Shown in pieces: positions 56,561 through 64,000 of a stretch of DNA of 64,000 nt. The notes beneath the pieces were generated by a model. It ran no database searches. It was not told the DNA's origin and was given only the letters and a program-made list of their open reading frames with translations. The position numbers and the translations under genes were made by a program. The stretch lies in the NCBI RefSeq assembly GCF_027409185.1, contig NC_084469.1, forward strand, positions 85,471,918 to 85,535,917, written 5' to 3'. Each line of letters starts with the position of its first letter. The stretch's first letter is position 1. The stretch comes from Cynocephalus volans. Its lineage: Eukaryota; Chordata; Mammalia; Dermoptera; Cynocephalidae.

Positions 56561-57129
56561 GGGGAGAAGTTGCCTGAGTTGGGGATGTCAGGGAGAACCT
56601 CTCTGAAAGGGAGATGGAAACTGAGAGCTGACTGCAGAAAGGAGCCAGTCATGGGCCAGCCTGTTTCAAGAGACATAATGGCACCTTTCTGTGGATACAG
56701 TGGGGGAGTTGTGTGCTGAGAAGTGGGCAGGCTTGGCTAGGTTTGAGAGATAAAGATGATGAGACTTGCTCATGGGTTGAATGTTGGAGGAACAGGAAAG
56801 AGGAGCTTCAAGAATGAGTCCTAGATTTGAGATTGGAACTGCTGAGTGAACGGTGGGTCCATTGATGGAGGAGCTGAGAGTAGTAGAGCTGAGCAGGGGT
56901 GGAGGACTGGGTTCAGTGCTGGACGTGTTGAATTTGAGGATCTCCTTAGATGAGGTGGTGGGCAGGTGGACGTCCGTGCCAAAACATCAGTGGAGAGGTC
57001 AGGACTAGAAGCTCCGACTGGAGAGCTGAAAGCATTCAGGTGGTCTTCAAAGCTGTGAGGCCACCAACATTTAGTGCTTAGTGCATCAGCAGAGGGGCCC
57101 AAGTGGGCCTCATACTCCATGAGAGAAGG

Positions 57130-57255
57130 CAGTATAGTACAAACTCTGGGGTCCCCCACTTACTAGCAGAGCCTCAGTTTCCCTCCTGTAAGGTGGGGAT
57201 TCTACCTCCTACAGTTGGTATGAAGACTAAGTGAGAAAAAGCCATGCTTGGAGGA
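57130..57255 (+). repeat. MIR SINE fragment
   Basis: Contains 'gcagagcctcagtttccctc' and 'aggtggggattctacctcc'. Confidence 0.7.
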
Positions 57256-57854
57256 TCACTCAGCACGTGGTCCCTGTGATGATGGTGGTGACCACTGGCC
57301 TCACTGGGTGAGCGAGTGGATTGTACAGTCTGTGGCTGTTTGGTTTGGTGGGTGGGGGAGTCAGTGATTGGTTGGGGTCGCAAACACCCACATTTGGGCA
57401 CGCACTGTGAAGTGCAGAGTAGTTAGTGCCCCGAGAGCAGCTGATGGGATTTGGAGGCTCAGTATCCCAGCTTTCTGGCCCCTTGGGTGGACCCCTTTCA
57501 GGCGCGGTGTGCCCTGTCTTCCCAGGCTCCTGAGGGGTATGGAGCCTCTGCTGCCCACAGTGGAAGCCTGCTCAGGAGCACACTCTCTATCGTGGCCTTT
57601 CTTCCCATCCTTGTGTGGCTTCCACATCACCCTTACTGGGGAACCCCCTTTAACCCCAATAATTCCTTGTACTCCTTATGTCAGGGCCAGCTCCTGGGGC
57701 AGTGAGTTTCTTTGGCTGGGTGGGCTTGCTGGGGCACAGAGAGGTGATAAGTGGGTCATCTGGTTTGGCGGGCAGTGAGTTGGGGTGGGCAGCCTGGCTC
57801 TGACCCCCACCTGTCTGGGCACGCTGATACGTCCTTGTCTACCTCCTCCCACAG

Positions 57855-57866
57855 CTGCTGGAGAAG
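57855..57866 (+). other. PLEKHF1: PLEKHF1 exon 2, 5' UTR part
   Basis: Twelve bases (CTGCTGGAGAAG) between the acceptor AG and the start codon. The last bases give a strong initiation context: A at -3 and G at +4. Confidence 0.8.
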
Positions 57867-58706
57867 ATGGTGGAGCACTTGGCAAACACAGAGATCAACA
57901 GCCAGCGGATTGCGGCAGTGGAGAGCTGCTTTGGGGCGTCGGGGCAGCCACTGGCCCTGCCAGGCCGGGTGCTGCTGGGCGAGGGTGTGCTGACCAAGGA
58001 GTGCCGCAAGAAGGCCAAGCCCCGCATCTTCTTCCTCTTCAACGACATCCTGGTATACGGCAGCATCGTGCTCAACAAGCGCAAGTACCGCAGCCAGCGT
58101 ATTATCCCACTGGAGGAGGTGACGCTGGAGCCACTGCCCGAGACCCTGCAAGCCAAGAACCGCTGGATGATCAAGACAGCCAAGAAGTCCTTCGTGGTGT
58201 CGGCCGCCTCCACCACCGAGCGCCAGGAGTGGATCAGCCACATTGAGGAGTGTGTGCGGCAGCAGCTGCTGGCCACGGGCCGCCAGCCCACCACAGAGCA
58301 TGCAGCACCCTGGATCCCTGATAAGGCCACGGACATCTGCATGCGCTGCACGCAGACGCGCTTCTCGGCCCTCACCCGGCGCCACCACTGCCGCAAGTGT
58401 GGCTTTGTGGTCTGCGCCGAGTGCTCCCGTGAGCGCTTCCTGTTGCCGCGCCTCTCGTCCAAGCCCCTGCGCGTCTGCAGCCTCTGCTACCGTGATCTGG
58501 CCGCCCAGAAGCGGAAGGAGGAGGCTGAAGAGCAGGGCTGGGGGTCCCCGGGGCAGCCGGCCCACCTGGCTGCGGCCATCTATGGAGCGTCCAGTGGAGA
58601 CGATGATGACTCCGACGAGGACAAGGAGGGCAGCAGGGATGGCGACTGGCCCAGCCGTGTGAAGTTCTATGCCTCAGGCGTCTCCTGGTCTGCCTTCCAT
58701 AGCTGA
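57867..58706 (+). CDS. PLEKHF1: PLEKHF1 (Phafin1/LAPF), PH and FYVE domain protein
   Basis: A 279-residue adaptor, the same length I know for the human protein. It binds PI3P on endosomes and lysosomes and is linked to autophagy and lysosome-mitochondria cell death. The PH domain spans about residues 35-131 (GRVLLGEGVLTK ... KPRIFFLFNDILVYG ... RQEWISHIEECV). The FYVE domain is about 149-208. It has all three signatures: the WIPD box (149-152), RRHHCRKC (171-178) and RVC (202-204). All eight zinc cysteines are present (C158, C161, C175, C178, C183, C186, C204, C207). An acidic run GDDDDSDED (244-252) precedes the C-terminal SRVKFYASGVSWSAFHS. The ATG at 57,867 is the first in the exon and in strong context. 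The coding sequence is a single exon with no defects. High GC fits the nearby CpG island. Confidence 0.98.
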   Translation: MVEHLANTEINSQRIAAVESCFGASGQPLALPGRVLLGEGVLTKECRKKAKPRIFFLFNDILVYGSIVLNKRKYRSQRIIPLEEVTLEPLPETLQAKNRWMIKTAKKSFVVSAASTTERQEWISHIEECVRQQLLATGRQPTTEHAAPWIPDKATDICMRCTQTRFSALTRRHHCRKCGFVVCAECSRERFLLPRLSSKPLRVCSLCYRDLAAQKRKEEAEEQGWGSPGQPAHLAAAIYGASSGDDDDSDEDKEGSRDGDWPSRVKFYASGVSWSAFHS

Positions 58707-59409
58707 CCCCAGACCTGCAGAGCTTCTGCATCCAAGCCGGCTCCACTGCCCAGACCCTGAGGGGGGCAGTTCCCAAAGCGCCAGTGCTCCTGGGACCCTA
58801 CCCCATGGTGGTGGGCATAGTGGTGGGGAGTGGCTTTTTCCCTCTGGTCTCCCAGTGCCTTTTTGCTAGATGTCGGCATCCTCCTAGTTCCACTTCAGGT
58901 AATTATCTTTCCATTTAGCAATCCGTAAATCACTTAGGCCTCTTAGAAACAAATGCCATTTCTCAGCCCTGTGGGCTGCAGCTGCAGCCCCAGATAGCCC
59001 CTTGATTTAGATGACCCCAGGAGCCCTGGGAATTTAGGGGCCAGAGGGGAGTTAGGAACACAGAGAGAAGACAGGATGGGAGTGAGGGACCACTCTTCCC
59101 TGAGGCCATGAGCACACAGAACCCCACCCACCACCCCTGGATAAGCACACCCCAGGGAAGAGCATGCATCCTGGAGGCCTCTAAGCCAGCCAAGAGACTG
59201 CCATGCTATGGGAACACACCGGGCCCAGGGGACTGCAGCCTGAGCTCCCCACAGCCAAGGGAACCTGCAGTGAGTCTGTACTGTCTCACCTCTCTCCAGG
59301 TGTCCAGGTGTTGGATGCTTCTTTTTGTCAGTCCCTCATCTGTCCCTGTGGCCAGTAAAAGCAATGTCCTTAGTTGCAAGGACAGAAATCCCACCTAGCC
59401 TGACTTAAT

Positions 59410-59415
59410 AATAAA
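59410..59415 (+). terminator. PLEKHF1: PLEKHF1 candidate poly(A) signal, proximal
   Basis: AATAAA in an A-rich patch, 704 nt after the stop. Confidence 0.35.
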
Positions 59416-59693
59416 AAAGAACATTTACTGACTTTGACTCATGTAGTTGCAAAGTCCAGAATGTTCTGACTTCAGACCTGGCTGGGTCAGAGGCTGAAAC
59501 ATGCTGGGTGGCAAAAATCAACAACTGTCCACCACACTGGGCATTCCTGGGGATGCTGGCAGCCCAGTGGAGACAGACATTCATACCACACTTTGGCTGG
59601 GTTCCCCGAAGGACACAGCCCATCAGGGTGCTGCAACCACAGCCTGGTGCCTGCAGCCATATTCACTTAGGTGTGGGTTATCTAAATGGATAG

Positions 59694-59699
59694 AATAAA
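59694..59699 (+). terminator. PLEKHF1: PLEKHF1 candidate poly(A) signal, distal
   Basis: AATAAA in TAGAATAAAGG, 988 nt after the stop, followed by a GT-rich stretch (CTTGTCTGGCTGTGCTGG) typical of downstream elements. Confidence 0.45.
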
Positions 59700-59720
59700 G
59701 GAAACAGGGAGTCACTTGTC

Positions 59721-62700
59721 TGGCTGTGCTGGGGCCTTCTAGGTTGAAAGCTCTGTCCCATGAAGTCTCCTGCCTGGCCCAAAGGGTGGTGTCATTGAGG
59801 AAACTGAGCAGCAACCAGCTTTGCTCAGAGTGAGGATGGGTTGCACCCAGAGTCTGGACGCCAGCCTCTTGACACCTGACCTACACACTGGCCACAGAAC
59901 TTCTGCAACAGCCTTTCCCCAGCACCTCGCTGGCCTTGGCCAGAGCCCACTGTGGCATAGAGTAAGGTCACTGTCAGCTAGAAATGGTGACTTTTTCAGT
60001 ACAGTGTCTGAAACCCCACCGTCAGGGCTCCATTCCCTGAGTTAAGCACCGTCCTCTGTGAGCCAGTTCTTGAATGTTCACAGGCAAGCAGAACCCTGAG
60101 GGTCAAGTCAGTGCAGATTCTGATTCAGCAGGTCAGGGCTCAGCTCCCAGGGGCTGCTGCTGCCCCAGGCCTGCGGGCCACATTTCGGGCAGTGAGGCCT
60201 GTTGTTGACATGCAGTCACCCCTTCGAGTGAGTGGGGTGAGGGTAAAGTATGACTCATCCAGCACCTGCCTGTGACTCTCCTGGCATGAGCAGAAAGACC
60301 CAGTGGGGGAAGGGCAGAGGACCTTCCAAAAACTTGTTTGTTTACAGGCCCTTTATCTCCCTTGGCATCCCTGAACCACACAAACTGGTTCAGGCCAGTT
60401 CTACCTGGGCCCACAGAGCAGAACAGGTTACAGGATGAGGGGCAGCTTCCTGAAGACTGACCTGCTGCCCTCTGACACCCAGGCCACGCTGCTCCATCCC
60501 TTCACCACAGGGCTAATGCCAGGGCAGGGAGTGCCAGCTCCAGCCACTGTTGTCTTAGTCCAGCCCCACTCTCCAGGAACCTCCATTGCCTGAAACCCTT
60601 GGTCTAAAGGGCAGCGTTCATTGGGGCAGGAGAGGGGACTGCCTGCAGCTGAACCTAGGCACCACCAGCCTCCTCCACAGCTGCCTGCCAAGGAGCCGGG
60701 GCACCGGACCCCAGGTGGGTGGGCAGACCGGCTGAGCGCTGTGCCCTCCTTGCTAGGGCTTGCAGGTGGCACCATGGATGCTGGGGCAGGGTTGATGCTG
60801 GTACAGGACTCAGCCTGCTCCCCTCTCCCCCACAGGGCTGGGATAGGGCTGCTGCTTCTCTGAGCCCCAAGGTGTTAGGGCCTTTAAGGCCTTAAGGATT
60901 CGGTGGCCAACCACCTTTAGAGAGCCATCATTTGTGCCCAATCACCCATGGATGCTTGGTGTGTGCCAGGCCGGGTGCTGTGGACACAGCCAGGAGTGAG
61001 GTGAACCGGGTGCCGACTCTCAAGGCTCTCACTGCACAGTGGGGGAGACGCACTCAGAAGAGGCATGTGCTGTGGTGGGGGGTGCCCAGGCCTGATGTGG
61101 GGGCACAGTGGAGGGCAGCATTCTGCAGAGGTGAGCTCATGCCCAATGGTGAGAGCACATGAGCAATGCCAGTCGGGGGATGGTGTTCCAGGCAGCAGGA
61201 ACAGCAGGGGCAAAGGCTGTGAGGAGGAAAGGAGCCCACGCGGCCTGGAGCAGTTTGGCTGGGGCTGAGGCCAGAGAGGCAGCAGGTCTGGCTCAGGTAT
61301 CCGGGAGCCCGGGAGCTGTTGGCACAGTGCACAGCGAGTCTGCTCTTTGCTTTGAAGAGTGTGCCCTGACTGCTACATGCAGATGGCTGGGGAGGGAGAG
61401 TGGAGTTGGGCAGGCCTGAGAGCACCGCAGCCATCCCTTCCCTGGGATCCCCAAGTGGGGGCATCACTAAGGCCACATCTGCAGATTTTTCTGCCTTGGG
61501 AGGTAGACCAGAAGCCTTAGCCATCCTCCCTCCTGTCTTCAGTTCCCCATATAGTCCTCCTATAGGACTGCCCTTCCCCCCCGCCCCGCCGACCCCCATT
61601 CTGCTGAGGTGTTAAACAGGAACATGTGGCTCAGCCTCTTCGATGACAGCAGAGGGTGTGCTAGGAAGCAAAATGACCACCAGTCATTGTTCCTGGCCAG
61701 TGTGTGAGTTTGAGTGACACTCAGTATCCCTTGCTGCTGAAGTACAGAGGGGAATGTGCTGGGAGGAATCAGACCCCACGGACTGGAAGATGTGGACCTG
61801 GGATGGCATGTGAGCTTGGGAAGGTAACGGCTGCCCAGAAGACCCCTAACTAGTTTGTTTCTCTCTAGAGAAAACCTCACTGGCCAGGCTGTGTCCTGCC
61901 CAGGCTGTCCTCAGAGAGGAGCATGACTCCGGGAACAGGTACAGGCCACCTGCCACGGCCAGGCTGCATGGGCACTGTGGCTGTCTCACCTGCCTCGCTG
62001 TGGGTGCCACTGTCAGTCCTGTTCTCAGGTGAGGAAGGTCAGCCAAGGTGCTGAGTTTTCCTTAGTCAAGACCACACCACTGCCCTTTGCTCCTGGTCAC
62101 CACTCTGCCACCATGCCTCCTGGGGAGGTCAGGAGTTCTCAGGCTGGACTTCAGTGCCTCTGCTCTCTACAGATGTTTTCTTTCCCCAGAACGGAGCTTA
62201 AGGTTTGGCAGGAGCACTGGGTCTGCTGGGCCCAGGTCCAGGCCCTCACACTCCCGCCCGGGGCTTTTCTTGTAAGGCCTGGCAAGGACACAGGGACCAA
62301 CTGTCCTGCTAGCCAAGTGCTCCCGTCCACCACCCTCAAATCTTCCCTCCCGGCTGTGTGTGGACTGTGTGTCCCTGCCAGAAGCTGATCCTTCTTACTG
62401 GCAGCACCAGATTCCTGGGATTGGCCTGCCTTGACCCTCCTGGAAGATGCAGACGGACAAAGGGAGGGTCTGAGGGCCAGGCCCATGAGTTTGAGGGGCA
62501 TTGGGGCCCCACCACTTCCACCTTCCTCAGCATTACCTGAAATGCCCTTGTAGGAATCAGCCCAGACGAGAGCAGCTCCAGATGGAAAGTGAAGTCACAG
62601 TCGTGACCTCAGGGCATTTTGGGACTAATGACAGGCAGACTTCCCCTTACAGTTCTGGGGGTTTCAGTGTTCCAGCAGGACTCAGATATTAAGGGCGGCC

Positions 62701-62965
62701 TTTACAAGGGGGTGAATCAAGTGGCTCCTACCTGTGAGTTTTGGCTGTTGGGATTTTCAAATGCCAAGTTTTCTTAAAGAAGGATGCTGGTAACGTTTGG
62801 GTGTTGTCTGCCAGAGGCCAGGGCACCAGACGGGGGCTTCATAAGACCTCAGGTATCTTGTCCCTCTTTAATGATGGTGCTGATAGTGGCAGTGACTGCC
62901 ACTTACTAAGGCCCATCTGTGCTCTGGCTCCAGGGAGGCAGAGCCAGGCCACACAAGGCCATCCC
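59721..62965. other. Downstream of PLEKHF1, no gene recognised
   Basis: GC-moderate DNA. The stretch 60,940-61,290 reads like diverged L2 ('gtgttccaggcagcaggaac', 'caggggcaaaggctgtgag'). Open frames of 115-181 codons at 60,428-61,599 are Pro/Ser/Leu-rich and domain-free. Confidence 0.5.
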
Positions 62966-62968
62966 ATC

Positions 62969-63130
62969 TTTTTTTTTTTTTTTAAAGATGACCAGTAGGG
63001 GGATCTTAACCCTTGGTTTGGTGTCAGCACCACACTCAGCCAGTGAGCTAACCGGCCATCCCTATATAGGATCTGAACCCGTGGCCTTGGTGTTATCAGC
63101 ACCACACTCCCAAGTAAGCCATGGGCCGGA
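62969..63130 (-). mobile_element. Dimeric tRNA-Ile SINE (CYN-like)
   Basis: Minus-strand SINE with a T15 (poly(A)) at 62,969-62,983 and two tRNA-like monomers linked by TATATAGGGATG. On the SINE strand, monomer 1 has GGTG-CTGATAA-CACC at 63,103-63,089: a 4-bp stem and a 7-nt loop with anticodon GAT, which is tRNA-Ile. A B box (GGTTCAGATCC) follows. Target-site duplications are not evident. It belongs to the same family as the copy at 22,334 but is closer to the parent tRNA in monomer 1. Confidence 0.88.
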
Positions 63131-64000
63131 CCTCGATCCTAAGTCTTAAGGAGATGTGGCCTGAGACTTGAGAGAGAGACAGATTAGAGGAAGGAACTCC
63201 CAGAACAGCTGGGAGGGCTTCCTGGAGGAGGTGGTGTTTGGTTGAGCCTCAAAGAATGATAGGACTTTATCAGAGGATTGTAGTCTCCATGACTCTGGGT
63301 CTTTTTGTTACCTATCATTTCCTGTCCTTGACACTGAACATTTGTTAAATGAAACAAGTAGGAAATGCGGCTGGCGGCATTGGGGCAAAGGGGGCAATAA
63401 ATGGCAATTGAGCTTCACTCTTGCAGCCTCCAGTGGAGGAGCTGGATGAGAACCGGTGCTCCTGGACTCTTCCTACAGGAACCGGGCCAGCAGGGGGGCT
63501 CTCCCTGGGGGCTGATACTGACCGTGTGTTGCCCTCTCAGGAAGTGCCCACCCCACCCCCACCTAAGCAGACCTTTCTGGGGAGAAGGCATCTAACCTGT
63601 TCTTAGGCTGGGATCCAAGCGCTTCCTTGGGCATATCACCCAGGTTGGCATCAGAGGATTTCTTCTGGCCTGGCCTCTCCCCTACCCCAGCCTGTTGTTT
63701 GAACACAGACAGAAAGAGGCTGCAGGGGGAAGTCAGGGCCACTCCTGGGCTCAGCCTTTGGGAGAGGGACCTGGAGGGGCCAGGCAGGGCAGGAGTGACT
63801 CGAAGGTTGACCTAGTTCTCAGCCAGGATCTGGTCTCTCAGACCACACTCGCAAACCCAGGCAGCTGCTTCTGCTGAGCCTGTCTCTGACCTGGGCCTGC
63901 AGGAAGTGACCCTCCCAGGGGCTGTGGGCAGGGGAGAGGCCGCCTCCAGGTGTGTGTGGTGGTGCACAGCCAGCGCCAGCAGTCTCTAGGCTGCCTGGAA
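63131..64000. other. Intergenic, no gene recognised
   Basis: Unique-looking GC-moderate DNA to the window end. No exon could be supported. In human the next gene would be C19orf12 on the other strand, but no sign of it is visible here. Confidence 0.5.

Larger units (their letters stand above)
51675..57854 (+). other. PLEKHF1: PLEKHF1 intron 1
   Basis: A 6.2-kb intron ending in CTCCTCCCACAG (AG at 57,853-57,854). It holds MIR, L2, hAT and old L1 relics listed separately and no coding exon. The long antisense open frame starting at 58,565 that reaches into it is a shadow of the coding exon. Confidence 0.75.
58707..59720 (+). other. PLEKHF1: PLEKHF1 3' UTR (probable extent)
   Basis: Sequence after TGA (58,704-58,706) to just past the second of two canonical poly(A) hexamers (59,410-59,415 and 59,694-59,699). 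I cannot tell which is used. No ORF of note. Confidence 0.5.

Noticed and set aside
57756-58565. Antisense open frame of 269 codons across the PLEKHF1 exon
   Set aside because: A shadow of the GC-rich coding exon on the other strand. No domain, and it runs into the intron.
62969-63130. Functional tRNA-Ile gene
   Set aside because: The tRNA-like half is one monomer of a dimeric SINE with a poly(A) tail. The acceptor stem is not closed and the D arm is altered.

Overview
The window is mammalian nuclear DNA: two vertebrate genes with GT-AG introns, a CpG-island promoter, and dense interspersed repeats (LINE-1, L2, MIR, MaLR-type LTRs, hAT and mariner MITEs). Two dimeric SINEs built from tRNA-Ile monomers (22,351-22,515 and 62,969-63,130) match the CYN SINE family, which I know from colugos (Dermoptera). 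One monomer still carries a 7-nt anticodon loop reading GAT. There are no Alu, B1/B2 or ruminant SINEs. The best guess is a colugo such as Galeopterus; this rests on recall of the family, not on a search.

Layout. 1-2,000: the last two coding exons and 3' UTR of POP4 (RNase P/MRP subunit Rpp29), plus strand. 2,000-25,400: intergenic DNA with scattered MIR, L2, LTR and DNA-transposon relics, a 64-bp palindromic mariner-like MITE, one SINE with a perfect 16-bp target-site duplication, and two AT-rich homeodomain-site-rich blocks that could be conserved elements. 25,400-36,530: a nested LINE block. An old minus-strand L1 is interrupted by a 1.5-kb ORF-less element (L1 5' UTR plus tandem GC-rich units plus A-rich tail) and by a full-length but dead 6.35-kb L1 bracketed by a 10-bp target-site duplication. 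38,050-39,400: an intronless SNAI1 (Snail) retrocopy on the minus strand, with an in-frame stop, a finger deletion and a lost zinc ligand, next to CpG-rich DNA. 39,400-51,170: intergenic DNA with further LTRs and old L1. 51,170-58,706: PLEKHF1 (Phafin1/LAPF), with CpG island and noncoding exon 1, a 6.2-kb intron, and a single intact 279-codon coding exon. 58,707-64,000: its 3' UTR and downstream DNA with a second SINE.

The order POP4 then PLEKHF1, both on the plus strand, is as I recall for human 19q12. The two genes have unrelated jobs: tRNA and rRNA processing in the nucleolus, and PI3P-dependent endosome/lysosome trafficking. They are not an operon or a system. I found no new protein-coding system. 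The most unusual items are the ORF-less L1-5'UTR/VNTR element, the odd 5' end of the full-length L1, and the SNAI1 retrocopy.
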